Positions 1 to 7,017 of a stretch of 14,963 bases of DNA are shown one piece after another. The position numbers and the translations under genes were made by a program. How positions within the stretch are numbered: position 1 is the first letter of the stretch; each line of letters begins with the position of its first letter. This DNA comes from JAAYBR01 sp033813475 (GTDB taxonomy: Bacteria; Hydrogenedentota; Hydrogenedentia; Hydrogenedentales; CAITNO01). The stretch is from assembly GCA_033813475.1 (NCBI GenBank), contig JAPXRP010000099.1, positions 1 through 14,963 on the forward strand. The letters are read 5' to 3'. The notes below the pieces were generated by a model. That model was not told the DNA's origin, searched no databases, and saw nothing but the letters and a program-made list of their open reading frames with translations.

Positions 1-156
1 CCAGTCATTAAGAAACCACGCCAGCTGGTTCCATCGCGCGCCCTGTGGAAAACCCGGTGGAAAACTCCATTGAAAGAACTTGATCTGCCCCATAAAATGT
101 CTGAAGGGGGGACCGAGAACATCCGGCCTTCTGCCACAGGCTCCCAGGGGGGACGC
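1..156. other. Left-edge non-coding stretch downstream of lptB
   Basis: I find no convincing gene here on either strand; the open frames lack family resemblance or a usable ribosome binding site. It is the 3' flank of the coaX-lptCAB operon. No clear intrinsic terminator follows the lptB stop, so transcription may continue into a gene beyond the left edge. In many Proteobacteria that next gene is rpoN, but nothing visible shows it here. Two GTGGAAAAC copies 12 nt apart (45-53 and 57-65) loosely resemble DnaA boxes, but two copies are not enough to call an origin. Confidence 0.5.
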
Positions 157-888
157 TCAGTCGAGGCGGAAATGCTCGCCGAGGTAGATCTGGCGGACCC
201 GGGGGTCGGCGGAAATCTCCTCCGGCGTGCCCGCGGCCAGCACCGACCCCTCGTTGATGATGTAGGCGCGGTCGGTGATCTTGAGGGTGTCGCGCACGTT
301 GTGGTCCGTGATGAGGACGGCGATGCCCCGGTCCCGCATGCGGGAGACGGTGTCCTGGAGGTCGGCGACGGCGATGGGGTCAATGCCTGCGAAGGGCTCG
401 TCGAGGAGGAAGACCCTGGGCTCGATGGCGAGGGCGCGGGCGATCTCGGTGCGCCGGCGCTCGCCGCCGGACAGGGTGTAGGCGGCGCTTTCGGCCAGGT
501 GCGCGATGTTGAGGTCCTCCAGCAGGCGGTCGGCGCGGGCGTTGCGCTCGGCGCGGCCGAGGGGCTGGTATTCCAGGATGGCCAGCAGGTTCTGCCGCAC
601 CGTCAGGTTGCGGAAGACGGAGGGCTCCTGGGGCAGGTAGGCGATGCCCAGACGCGCGCGCCGGTACATGGGCTCGCGGGTGACGTCCCGCCCCTGGAAG
701 AGGATGGTGCCGCCGTCGGGCTTGAGCAGGCCGACGATCATGGAGAAGGTGGTGGTCTTCCCGGCGCCGTTGGGGCCGAGCAGGCCCACGACCTCGCCCG
801 GCTGGATTTCCAGCGTGACACCGCGCACGACCTGGCGCTTCTTGAAGGCCTTTTGCAGGCCCTGCGCCCCGAGAAGGGGGCCGCTCAC
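157..888 (-). CDS. lptB: LptB, LPS export ABC transporter ATP-binding protein
   Basis: Cytoplasmic ATPase of the LptB2FG machine that extracts lipopolysaccharide from the inner membrane and pushes it onto the LptC-LptA bridge. The 243-residue length fits LptB (about 240). Visible motifs: Walker A GPNGAGKT at residues 38-45, Q-loop Gln87, ABC signature LSGGE at 139-143, Walker B with LLDEP (Asp163, Glu164), and H-loop His196 in LITDHNVRDTL. The LSGGERRRTEIARALA stretch and the DHNVRDTL ending are typical of LptB rather than of branched-chain amino-acid transporters. I chose the GTG start because it overlaps the upstream lptA stop as GTGA and gives the family length; the frame stays open further upstream, but that part is the shadow of lptA. 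There is no strong Shine-Dalgarno, consistent with translational coupling. The permease partners LptF and LptG are not in the window. Confidence 0.96.
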   Translation of the reverse strand: MSGPLLGAQGLQKAFKKRQVVRGVTLEIQPGEVVGLLGPNGAGKTTTFSMIVGLLKPDGGTILFQGRDVTREPMYRRARLGIAYLPQEPSVFRNLTVRQNLLAILEYQPLGRAERNARADRLLEDLNIAHLAESAAYTLSGGERRRTEIARALAIEPRVFLLDEPFAGIDPIAVADLQDTVSRMRDRGIAVLITDHNVRDTLKITDRAYIINEGSVLAAGTPEEISADPRVRQIYLGEHFRLD

Positions 889-1775
889 GGGGCGGCCACC
901 AGGGCGGGGTAGGCCGCGTGGAGCAGCAGCCGGTTCAGCCGCGCCTGGTCGGCCGGGGCGCGCTCCGCCGCGCCGAGGAGGGTCTTGGCCTCGTCGGGCA
1001 GCGTCTTTCCGGCCCAGGCGGCCTCGTCGTAGAGCTTGGGGCTCTTCACGGCGTTGTTGAGCACCTTCACCAGCTCGCCCTTGTTCTCCAGCAGTACGGC
1101 CGTGTCCAGGGTGGTGAGCATTTTCTGCTTGTCCGGAGAGAGCAGGCCGGTGATCTGCCGCGCGGGCGAGGGGCCGCCGTCCTTCAGTTCGGCGCGCAGG
1201 GCGGCGATGAGGCCGGCCCAGTCCTTCACGTCGCCCTCGGAGACCATCATGGCGCCGCCGCCCGCGGCGGCGCCGCCGTCTATGCCCTGCAGGGGCACCT
1301 GGTCCGCCCGGACACGGTCCACCTGGAAGGTGTTGTCCTTGAGGTTGAGGGTCATGCGGTCGCCGCGCAGACCCTTGATGCGCTCGTTGTTCACCACGGG
1401 GTTGCCGGTGAAGACGAGGGCGCCGGTCTCGAAGTTCCACTCGGCGCGGTCGGCGGTGATGGAGGCGTCGGGGTGGTTCACCTCGACGCCCGTCTCCATG
1501 ATGATAAGGGAGGGGGTGGAGGCGCCCTCGGCCCAGGTGAATTTCATGGTCTGCGCCTTGATGGGCAGGGGCTTGAGTTTCTCGTCGCCGGAGAGGAGGC
1601 GGATTTTGACGCCGCCGGTCATCTCGTCAATGGCGCCGGTGGCGAAGTTGCCCTTCATCTGCCCGGCGTCTATCTCCATGGAGGAGTAGCCGCCCAGCCC
1701 CTGGTCCTGGGCGCCCGCAACGGCCGCGGCGCACACGGCGAGGCCCAGGGCGATCAGCTTCGGGAATCCCTTCAT
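885..1775 (-). CDS. lptA: LptA/OstA-like periplasmic LPS transport protein with C-terminal extension
   Basis: Probable periplasmic bridge protein carrying LPS from LptC towards the outer membrane. The 296-residue product starts with a Sec signal peptide (Lys at 2 and 6, hydrophobic 7-20, likely cleavage after the AGA at 20-22). Residues about 30-150 read as an OstA/LptA beta-jellyroll: alternating strands with motifs such as ITADRAEWNFETGALVFTGN and a closing RGDRMTLNLKDNTFQV. From about residue 175 to the end is a helix-rich region (WAGLIAALRAEL, DKQKMLTTLDTAVLLENKGELVKVL, ARLNRLLLHAAYPALV) that I do not recognise. Typical LptA is about 170-240 residues, so this is an extended form. The ATG overlaps the lptC stop as ATGA and has AAAGGA 6 nt upstream. 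Its place between lptC and lptB supports the assignment; divergence makes exact orthology less sure than family membership. Confidence 0.8.
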   Translation of the reverse strand: MKGFPKLIALGLAVCAAAVAGAQDQGLGGYSSMEIDAGQMKGNFATGAIDEMTGGVKIRLLSGDEKLKPLPIKAQTMKFTWAEGASTPSLIIMETGVEVNHPDASITADRAEWNFETGALVFTGNPVVNNERIKGLRGDRMTLNLKDNTFQVDRVRADQVPLQGIDGGAAAGGGAMMVSEGDVKDWAGLIAALRAELKDGGPSPARQITGLLSPDKQKMLTTLDTAVLLENKGELVKVLNNAVKSPKLYDEAAWAGKTLPDEAKTLLGAAERAPADQARLNRLLLHAAYPALVAAP

Positions 1776-2365
1776 GACGCGTCCTTTCCAAAGGTGATGA
1801 AGCCGGTGACGTTGTCCAGCTCGAAGGCCTTGCTGTCAGGATACAGGCGCAGGCCCTGCGCTTCCAGTTTGAACTTGGGGTCGTCCACGGAGACCGGGCC
1901 GTCGGACCGCGCCCCGCCGGGCGCGCCCTCCTCCGGGCGCTCCCAGACGACGGAGGACAGGTTCAGGGTCATGGTGCCGGCGCGCACGACGACACCCTCC
2001 TCCAGGACGGCGCGCTTCTCCTGCTCGAACTGGCCGCGGCGGCTCTCGATGACCATGGACTCGGCGTCCTGGTCGTCGTAGACGACGGCGCGGGCGTTCT
2101 CGAAGAGGTAGCGGTCCTCGCCGGCCATGGAGAAGGTCTCGGCGTGGATCCAGAACTCCGGCTTGCGGACCACGCCCTCGGCCTGACGCGCGCGGTGCAT
2201 GTAGAGGTTGATGCCCGTCATGACCAGGGCGTCCTCCGCCGGGGCCAGGGGGTCCGCCGGCGCCGCGTCCGCACCCGGCGTTTCCGCCGGGGGCGCCGGC
2301 GGGGCGGGGGAGCACCCCGCGGCGGCCAGGGCCGCCAGAATCAGGCCCGTCGCGGTCCTGGTCAT
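1772..2365 (-). CDS. lptC: LptC-like LPS export lipoprotein
   Basis: Probable LptC-type protein that takes LPS from the LptB2FG transporter and passes it to LptA. The 197-residue product has a lipoprotein signal: a short basic start, hydrophobic core TGLILAALAAAGC, and a lipobox with Cys18 as the presumed lipidated residue. A Pro/Ala-rich linker (about 19-45) follows, then an OstA/LptC-like beta-rich domain (about 48-195) with repeated strand pairs such as YLFENARAVVYDDQDAESMVIESRRGQF and RAVLEEGVVVRAGTMTLNLSSVVW. Classical LptC has an N-terminal membrane helix instead; a lipid anchor would do the same job. The start overlaps the coaX stop as ATGA, and its own stop overlaps lptA the same way. 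Family-level assignment rests on domain pattern plus operon context. Confidence 0.77.
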   Translation of the reverse strand: MTRTATGLILAALAAAGCSPAPPAPPAETPGADAAPADPLAPAEDALVMTGINLYMHRARQAEGVVRKPEFWIHAETFSMAGEDRYLFENARAVVYDDQDAESMVIESRRGQFEQEKRAVLEEGVVVRAGTMTLNLSSVVWERPEEGAPGGARSDGPVSVDDPKFKLEAQGLRLYPDSKAFELDNVTGFITFGKDAS

Positions 2366-3138
2366 GTGACGGCGCCCACGTTCTTCTCGTAGACCAGGCG
2401 CAGCCCCTTGAGGGTGAGCCAGGGGTCCACATGGTCTATCTCGGAGGAAATGGGGGCGATCACGCGGGCGAGCCCGCCCGTGGCCACGACCACGGCGTCG
2501 CCGTCCATCTCGGCGCGCATGCGCCGCACCAGCCCGTCCACCAGGTCGGCGTAGCCGTAGGTGAGGCCGGACCGGATGTTGTCCGTCGTGTTCCGGCCGA
2601 TGACGCTCTTGGGGACCTGGATGTCCACCCGGGGCAGCTTGGCGCAGTGCTCAAACAGGGCCTCGGAGGAGAGGAGGATGCCCGGCACGATGATGCCGCC
2701 GATCCACTCCGCGCGGGCCGTGACGGCGTCGAAACTGGTCGCCGTGCCGAAGTCTATGAGGATGAGCGGGGGCCTGCGGTCCTCCAGCGCCCCCACGGAG
2801 TTCACAATGCGGTCCGCCCCCACCTCCTTCGGGTTGTCGCAGTGGAGGACCAGGCCGGTCTTGACGCCGGGCTCCACCATGAAGGGGTCCCAGCCGAAGG
2901 CCTTGCGGCAGGCCTCCTGGAGCGCCGTGTTCATCTGCGGCACCACGCTGGACAGGCAGCAGCCCCGGATTTCCGACGGGCTCACCCCGATGCTCTGGAG
3001 GAGCATGTGCAGCAGGATGTGCATCTCGTCGCCCGTGCGGTGGTTGGCCGTCTCGAAGCGCCAATGGCCGCACAGCTCGCGCCCCCTGTAGAGCCCGAGC
3101 ACCGTGTTCGTGTTCCCGATGTCAACCACCAGCAGCAT
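2362..3138 (-). CDS. coaX: Type III pantothenate kinase CoaX
   Basis: Phosphorylates pantothenate to 4'-phosphopantothenate, the first step of coenzyme A synthesis, in the cytoplasm. Type III enzymes belong to the ASKHA fold and usually need a monovalent cation. The 258-residue length matches the family. Visible motifs: the N-terminal phosphate loop DIGNTNT (6-12, catalytic Asp6), GADRIVN (107-113, pantothenate and catalytic region), IDFGTATSFD (128-137, second phosphate-binding loop), GGIIVPGI (147-154), and a late ATGG (219-222). I placed the start at the ATG just before LLVVDIGNTNT. The frame is open 24 codons further upstream, but that extension is low-complexity and not family sequence. 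AGGGA lies about 11 nt upstream. It is the first gene of the operon, separated from nadC by a terminator. Confidence 0.96.
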   Translation of the reverse strand: MLLVVDIGNTNTVLGLYRGRELCGHWRFETANHRTGDEMHILLHMLLQSIGVSPSEIRGCCLSSVVPQMNTALQEACRKAFGWDPFMVEPGVKTGLVLHCDNPKEVGADRIVNSVGALEDRRPPLILIDFGTATSFDAVTARAEWIGGIIVPGILLSSEALFEHCAKLPRVDIQVPKSVIGRNTTDNIRSGLTYGYADLVDGLVRRMRAEMDGDAVVVATGGLARVIAPISSEIDHVDPWLTLKGLRLVYEKNVGAVT

Positions 3139-3190
3139 CTGCGCGTGTTTCCCTGGCCCGCCGGGGCCGCCGCATCCCCCAGCATACCGC

Positions 3191-3230
3191 AAAAAGCCCC
3201 GCCGCCGCACGGCCGGCGGCGGCAGGGAAA
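3191..3230 (-). terminator. Intrinsic terminator after nadC
   Basis: Read on the minus strand, a G+C stem of 9 bp (arms 3214-3222 and 3199-3207, 6-nt loop 3208-3213) is followed within 3 nt by five T residues (3191-3195). It lies 39 nt after the nadC stop and about 50 nt before the coaX start, so it should end nadC transcription and make coaX-lptCAB a separate unit. The plus strand has no T tract here, so it works in one direction only. Confidence 0.78.
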
Positions 3231-3268
3231 AAGGGTCTTGAAGCCGGACACGGGGCGGTTCCGCCCGG

Positions 3269-4111
3269 TCAGTCCGCGGCGTTCTCGATGAGGAGCGTCA
3301 GGTCTATGGAGGGCGCGGAATGTGTCAGGGCGCCCACGGAGATGAAATGCACCCCCGTCTCCGCCATGGACCGGACCCGGTCCAGGGAGGCGTTGCCGCT
3401 CGCTTCCAGGATGACCTTGCGGCCCGCCGCGCGGCCCACCGCCTCCCGCATGTCGTCGTTGGACATGTTGTCCATCAAAATGACGTCGGCCCCCGCCTCC
3501 AGCGCCTCGTCAAACTGCCCCAGATCCTCCACCTCCACGCCGATGCGCATGAGGTGGTGGGTGCCCTCCCAGGCCCGGCGGATCGCCTCGCGGATGCCGC
3601 CGGCGGCCATCACATGGTTTTCCTTGATCAGCACGCCGTTAAACAGGGTGTGGCGGTGGTTCGCGCCGCCGCCGTGAACGATGGCCGCCTTCTCCAGCTG
3701 GCGCATCATGGGCATGGTCTTGCGCGTGCCGCAGATCCGGCAGTCGAGCCCCTCCAGCGACGAGACAAACTTGGAGGTCAGCGTGGCCACCCCGGAGAGG
3801 TGCTGCACAAAATTCATCGCCGTCCGCTCCGCCGTCAGCACCGCCTGGGTTTTCCCCACAAAGGAGACGATCAGGTCGCCCTTCTTGAACAGGGCCCCGT
3901 CGGTCAGGGCCGTCCAGTCGCGGACCTCGGCGTCCATCAGGTCAAACGCGGCGCGGAACGGCTTCATGCCGCTCAGCACCCCGTCCTGCTTCGCGTAGAG
4001 CCGCGCCAGACAGCGCAGTTCGGGGGGGACGATCGTGTTGGTGGTCAAATCCTCCTGGCCGATGTCCTCGGCCAGGGTCGCGGCCACCAGGTTCTCTATG
4101 GCTTTTTGCAT
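3269..4111 (-). CDS. nadC: Nicotinate-nucleotide pyrophosphorylase (quinolinate phosphoribosyltransferase)
   Basis: Converts quinolinate and PRPP to nicotinate mononucleotide, CO2 and pyrophosphate in de novo NAD synthesis. The 280-residue product has the full family pattern: N-terminal TLAEDIGQEDLTT (12-24), ERTAMNFVQHLSGVAT (95-110), the quinolinate/phosphate-binding CGTRKT (127-132), Lys141, the GGGANHRHTLFNG and LIKENH blocks (147-166, with His152, Arg153 and Lys163), VEVEDLGQFDEALEAGADVILMDN (192-215), EASGN (236-240) and ISVGALTHS (257-265). The usual KTTP is KTMP here, a mild substitution. I chose the ATG at MQKAIENL: the frame is open upstream, but that stretch runs through repeat DNA. 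A GGAGAGG Shine-Dalgarno stands 8 nt before this ATG. No nadA or nadB is in the window. It is transcribed divergently from the neighbouring oxidoreductase. Confidence 0.96.
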   Translation of the reverse strand: MQKAIENLVAATLAEDIGQEDLTTNTIVPPELRCLARLYAKQDGVLSGMKPFRAAFDLMDAEVRDWTALTDGALFKKGDLIVSFVGKTQAVLTAERTAMNFVQHLSGVATLTSKFVSSLEGLDCRICGTRKTMPMMRQLEKAAIVHGGGANHRHTLFNGVLIKENHVMAAGGIREAIRRAWEGTHHLMRIGVEVEDLGQFDEALEAGADVILMDNMSNDDMREAVGRAAGRKVILEASGNASLDRVRSMAETGVHFISVGALTHSAPSIDLTLLIENAAD

Positions 4112-4146
4112 TGAATACACCTCTCCCGCGTGGGATAAATTGGCGC

Positions 4147-4176
4147 ATGTTACCACATTTTTCCGGTCTGTGTCAG
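4147..4176 (-). promoter_or_regulatory. Candidate sigma-70-type promoter for nadC
   Basis: On the minus strand, CTGACA (4171-4176, five of six matches to TTGACA) is followed after 18 nt by TAACAT (4147-4152, four of six matches to TATAAT). Transcription would start near 4140, giving a leader of about 30 nt with a good Shine-Dalgarno. The stretch is AT-rich compared with its surroundings. It was judged by eye only. Confidence 0.42.
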
Positions 4177-4218
4177 TTTTTTCGCCTCCTGCGGCGGCGC
4201 ATGGGCGGGAAATCCCCC

Positions 4219-4287
4219 CGCGCGGGCAAGCCCGCGCGAAGAAAGGCGGCAGCAAGCTGCCGCACTCCAAGGCGCGCTTCGCGCGCG
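4219..4287. repeat. REP-like element of three consecutive GC hairpins
   Basis: Three hairpins stand in a row. The first has perfect 9-bp arms 4219-4227 and 4230-4238; the second has perfect 8-bp arms 4246-4253 and 4256-4263; the third has 6-bp arms 4272-4277 and 4281-4286. The first two share a tight AA centre. There is no T tract, so this is not a standard terminator. The regular spacing suggests a dispersed repeat or a folded RNA/DNA element. It sits between divergent promoters. Whether it recurs in the genome cannot be seen from this window. Confidence 0.6.
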
Positions 4288-4305
4288 TCAAGGTTCCTCC
4301 CCGCC

Positions 4306-4336
4306 GTCCATCCTGTCCATATAGTCCATCGTCCAT
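4306..4336. repeat. Short GTCCAT periodic repeat
   Basis: GTCCAT occurs at 4306, 4315, 4324 and 4331, the first three exactly 9 nt apart. This is the same style of repeat as the longer GTCCAC arrays at 8124-8170 and 8226-8306, so the family appears on both sides of the plus-strand gene block. Confidence 0.6.
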
Positions 4337-4347
4337 GCCCCCGCCGC

Positions 4348-4377
4348 TTGTCTTGCGGGGGGGCGCGCGGCCATAAT
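4348..4377 (+). promoter_or_regulatory. Candidate promoter for the oxidoreductase-aminotransferase block
   Basis: TTGTCT (4348-4353, four of six matches to TTGACA) and CATAAT (4372-4377, five of six matches to TATAAT) are separated by 18 nt. The predicted start near 4384 would give a leader of about 50 nt. CATAAT is a rare AT-rich hexamer in this GC-rich stretch, which supports the call. The assignment is by eye only. Confidence 0.42.
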
Positions 4378-4434
4378 CGGGGGAACGGCGCGCGGGCCCG
4401 GTGGGCGGCCCGCGGCAATCTGGAGGATCGCGGG

Positions 4435-5535
4435 ATGTCGGACCGGAAACTGGGCGTGCTGGTGCATGGCGCGGGATGGGTGGCGGGGGAGCACATCAAG
4501 GCGTTCAAGAACAACCCGCACACGCGGGTGGTGGCGATTTCGAGCCGGCGGATGGAGAGCTGCCGCGCGCGCGCGGAGGAGGCGGGGCTGGAGGGCGTGG
4601 CGCTGTACACGGACTATGAGAAGGCCCTGGCGCATGAGGGGGTGGACATCGTGTCGGTGTGCACGCCGCAGCAGCACCACGCGGACAATGTCGTCGCCGC
4701 CGCGGAGGCGGGGAAGCACATTGTCATCGAGAAGCCCGTGGCGAACACGCCGGCGGAGATGCGGGCCATGCTGGACGCGGTGACGAAGGCCGGGGTGAAA
4801 ACCGTGGTCAGCTTCGTGCTGCGGTGGAACCCGATGTTTGAGACGGTGAAGTCGCTCATCGCGGACGACGCCGTCGGCGACGTGTACTACACGGAGGCGG
4901 ACTACCAGCATGACATCGCGAGCTGGTGGGCGGGCTACGGCGAGGGCCGCACGAAGGCCCTGGGCGTGAGCGCCGCGCTGGTGGCGGGGTGCCACGCCAT
5001 TGACGCCGCGCGCTGGTTCGCCGACAGGGACCCGGAAAAGGCGGCGGTGCCCGTTGAGGTGTTCGCGTACAGCGGCGGCTGGCGCAAGGGAAAGGAGGTG
5101 GAGTACGACTACTTCAAGAACGCGTGGAACCCCGCGCCGCCGCTGGAGTATGACGACCTGGAGGTGGCGCTGATCCGCTATTCCAACGGCGCCCTGAGCA
5201 AGGTCTCGACGAACTATGGCTGCGTCATGCCCTACATGCTCCCCGTGGAGGTCTTCGGCACGCGCGGCACCATCAAGGACAACCGGGTCTGGTCGCACAA
5301 GTTCCCCGGCCAGCGCGGCTGGGTGGAGATCCCCACCATCCTCCCGGAGAGCGCCGACGTGTCCCACCACCCCTTCCAGGGCGAGATGGACCACTTCGTG
5401 GACTGCCTCCTGAACAACCGCGAGTCGCATTGCAGCCTCGCCGACGCCGTGCTCACGCACGCCATCGTCTTCGCGTCCCTGCGGTGCTTTGAGGCCGGCC
5501 AGCCGGTCCGCCTGCCCCTGGAAGAGTTCTGCTAA
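4435..5535 (+). CDS. Gfo/Idh/MocA-family NAD(P)-dependent oxidoreductase (first)
   Basis: Probable cytoplasmic dehydrogenase acting on a sugar, cyclitol or related polyol; the substrate is not readable from sequence. The 366-residue product has the two-domain family layout. Its N-terminal Rossmann fold carries the nucleotide loop GAGWVAG (12-18), with Ser37-Arg38-Arg39 after the second strand, then VSVCTPQQHH (73-82) and the hallmark EKP at 99-101 with the catalytic-region Lys100. The C-terminal alpha/beta domain holds GCHAIDAARW (185-194, His187 and Asp190 in the usual catalytic positions). I chose the ATG at MSDRKLGVLV because GGAGGA lies about 8 nt upstream and the Rossmann fold starts at once; the open frame upstream is repeat DNA. 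The aminotransferase gene follows after 36 nt, probably in the same operon. The family is certain, the reaction is not. Confidence 0.92.
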   Translation: MSDRKLGVLVHGAGWVAGEHIKAFKNNPHTRVVAISSRRMESCRARAEEAGLEGVALYTDYEKALAHEGVDIVSVCTPQQHHADNVVAAAEAGKHIVIEKPVANTPAEMRAMLDAVTKAGVKTVVSFVLRWNPMFETVKSLIADDAVGDVYYTEADYQHDIASWWAGYGEGRTKALGVSAALVAGCHAIDAARWFADRDPEKAAVPVEVFAYSGGWRKGKEVEYDYFKNAWNPAPPLEYDDLEVALIRYSNGALSKVSTNYGCVMPYMLPVEVFGTRGTIKDNRVWSHKFPGQRGWVEIPTILPESADVSHHPFQGEMDHFVDCLLNNRESHCSLADAVLTHAIVFASLRCFEAGQPVRLPLEEFC

Positions 5536-5571
5536 CCCGCACGCAACCCCCAACACCGGGAGAACCACGCC

Positions 5572-6846
5572 ATGAACGAGACGCTTGCCCTGAACGGGGG
5601 CCCGAAGTCGGTGCCGGGGCCGCTGCCCCCCTGGCCGTGCCTGAATGAGGCCGCCATCGAGGACGTGGCGGCGACGCTGCGCAGCGGCAAGGTGAACTAC
5701 TGGACCGGCGAGCGGGGCATGGAGTTTGAGCGGCGCTTCGCCGCGTGGCAGGGCTCGCTGTTCGCCGTGAGCACGAGCAACGGCACGAGCGCCCTGCACA
5801 CCGCCCTGGCGGGGCTGGGCATCGGCCCGGGCGACGAGGTGATCGTCCCCAGCTACACCTTCATCGCCACGTCCTTCGCCGTGGTGCAGGCGGGCGCGGT
5901 GCCGCGCTTCGCCGACGTGAACCGCGACGACCACTGCATCAGCGTGGAGAGCGCGGCGAAACTGGTGAACCGGCGCACAAAGGCCGTCATCGTGGTCCAC
6001 CTCTACGGCAACGTGGCGGACATGGACCCCATCCGCGACTTCGCCCGCGCGCACAACCTGTTCGTGGTCGAGGACAACGCGCAGGCCTTCGGCGGGGAGT
6101 ACAAGGGGCGCAAGACGGGCACCCTCGGCGACATCGCCGCGTGCAGCTTCTGCCAGAACAAGACCTTCACCACGGGCGGCGAGGGCGGCATGGTCACCAC
6201 GGACAACGAGGAGGCCGCCTGGCGCTGCCGCAGCTTCCGCGACCACGGCTACGATGTGCGCGAGCGCCTGCGCCTGCTGGAGATGGAGCAGAAGCTCCCC
6301 TACATCCACACCATGGCGGGGTTTAACTACCGCATGACGGAGATGCAGTCGGCCATCGGCCTCGCCGAGCTGGACCGCATGGACGCGTGGAACATGCCGC
6401 GCCGCCGCCGCAACGCGGGCATCCTGCTGGAGGCGCTGGCGGACGTGCCGCAGATCCTCCACCTGCCCGTCGAGACGCCCGAACGCCGCAACGGCTGGTT
6501 CGTCTTCCCCGTCACCCTGGACATGGACCGCATGACCTGCGACATGGCCGGATTCCTCGCGGCGCTCGGCGCCGAGGGCGCGCCCTGCTGGAACGTCTTC
6601 TGGCCCCAGTGCCACACCGAGGCCGCCTTCCAGAAGCACTGCGCCTACGGGGACTCCGGGTTCCCCTTCACGTCGAAGGAATACGCCGACCCCGCGTCGG
6701 TGGACTACACGCGGGTCGAGGTGCCCAACGCCGTCTGGCACCAGACCCGCACCTTCATCACCTTCGTCTTCCCCACCTACGAGGAGGAGCACATGCGCGG
6801 CATCGCCGCCGCCGTCAAGAAGATCATCGCCGCGTTCGCAAAATAA
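5572..6846 (+). CDS. DegT/DnrJ/EryC1-family PLP-dependent aminotransferase
   Basis: Probable sugar or cyclitol aminotransferase, moving an amino group from glutamate or glutamine to a keto-sugar or inosose. The 424-residue product shows the fold-type I pattern: SNGTSALHTALAGLGIGPGDEVIVPSYTF split over about 69-97, VVHLYGNVADMDPI (141-154), VVEDNAQAFGG (165-175, Asp168 for the PLP ring nitrogen and Gln171), and SFCQNKTFTTGGEGG (192-206) with the predicted Schiff-base Lys197. The opening (LALNGGPK, PPWP, then LRSGKVNYWTG) resembles the branch with AHBA synthase and glutamine:scyllo-inosose aminotransferases. That is a resemblance from memory, not a search result. The start has GGGAG about 10 nt upstream. 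It lies between two Gfo/Idh oxidoreductases, one of which could supply the keto substrate. A 229-nt repeat-filled gap follows. Confidence 0.93.
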   Translation: MNETLALNGGPKSVPGPLPPWPCLNEAAIEDVAATLRSGKVNYWTGERGMEFERRFAAWQGSLFAVSTSNGTSALHTALAGLGIGPGDEVIVPSYTFIATSFAVVQAGAVPRFADVNRDDHCISVESAAKLVNRRTKAVIVVHLYGNVADMDPIRDFARAHNLFVVEDNAQAFGGEYKGRKTGTLGDIAACSFCQNKTFTTGGEGGMVTTDNEEAAWRCRSFRDHGYDVRERLRLLEMEQKLPYIHTMAGFNYRMTEMQSAIGLAELDRMDAWNMPRRRRNAGILLEALADVPQILHLPVETPERRNGWFVFPVTLDMDRMTCDMAGFLAALGAEGAPCWNVFWPQCHTEAAFQKHCAYGDSGFPFTSKEYADPASVDYTRVEVPNAVWHQTRTFITFVFPTYEEEHMRGIAAAVKKIIAAFAK

Positions 6847-6864
6847 TGAAGAATCGTCGTGACT

Positions 6865-6906
6865 GCCACACAGACCGTCATTCCCGCCACACAGACCGTC
6901 ATTCCC
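6865..6906. repeat. Exact 21-bp tandem duplication
   Basis: A 21-bp unit beginning GCCACACAGACC and ending CATTCCC occurs twice without a gap (6865-6885 and 6886-6906). The second copy runs into the complete palindrome at 6901-6920, while the first has only its left half. This looks like a partial duplication of a REP-like element. It lies 18 nt after the aminotransferase stop. Confidence 0.75.
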
Positions 6907-6925
6907 GCGCAGGCGGGAATCCATC
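6896..6925 (+). repeat. REP/dRS3-like palindrome, copy 1
   Basis: The core 6901-6920 is ATTCCC, eight bases, then GGGAAT, which fits the pattern known in Neisseria as dRS3 and similar REP-like repeats elsewhere. It is flanked by CCGTC on the left and CCAT on the right. It belongs to the same family as copies 2 and 3 but lies in the opposite orientation to them. Confidence 0.65.
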
Positions 6926-6957
6926 TCGGGTCGGCGGTCATCGCCGCGCGCCAAAGA

Positions 6958-6987
6958 CATGGACCCCCGCGTTCGCGGGGGTGACGG
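6958..6987 (-). repeat. REP-like palindrome, copy 2 (inverted)
   Basis: A perfect 9-bp hairpin, ACCCCCGCG / CGCGGGGGT, lies at 6963-6982 with a TT centre. Read on the minus strand, the 30-bp element matches copy 1 at 23 of 30 positions. Two stem pairs change together from T-A to C-G, so the fold is preserved. It shares all 30 bases with copy 3. Confidence 0.7.
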
Positions 6988-7017
6988 GATGCGGAGCGGT
7001 TCCGGGTACACCCAAGG

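Larger units (their letters stand above)
4112..4434. other. Divergent intergenic region nadC / oxidoreductase
   Basis: This 323-base gap between divergent genes holds, from left to right, the nadC leader and promoter candidate (4112-4176), a triple-hairpin repeat (4219-4287), a short GTCCAT repeat (4306-4336), and a promoter candidate plus leader for the plus-strand gene (4348-4434). I see no small gene with a credible ribosome binding site. Confidence 0.6.

Noticed and set aside
44..65. DnaA boxes and replication origin at the left edge
   Set aside because: There are only two imperfect matches to TGTGGATAA, with no AT-rich unwinding region and no dnaA or dnaN in the window.
157..1440. A 427-codon frame extending lptB far upstream
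   Set aside because: Only the last 243 codons are family sequence. The upstream part is an Arg/Gly/Pro-rich shadow of lptA, and a GTG start overlapping the lptA stop gives the right length.
3139..3190. Promoter for coaX-lptCAB between the nadC terminator and coaX
   Set aside because: A TATGCT hexamer is present on the minus strand, but no credible -35 stands at the right distance. A promoter is needed here, but I cannot point to it.
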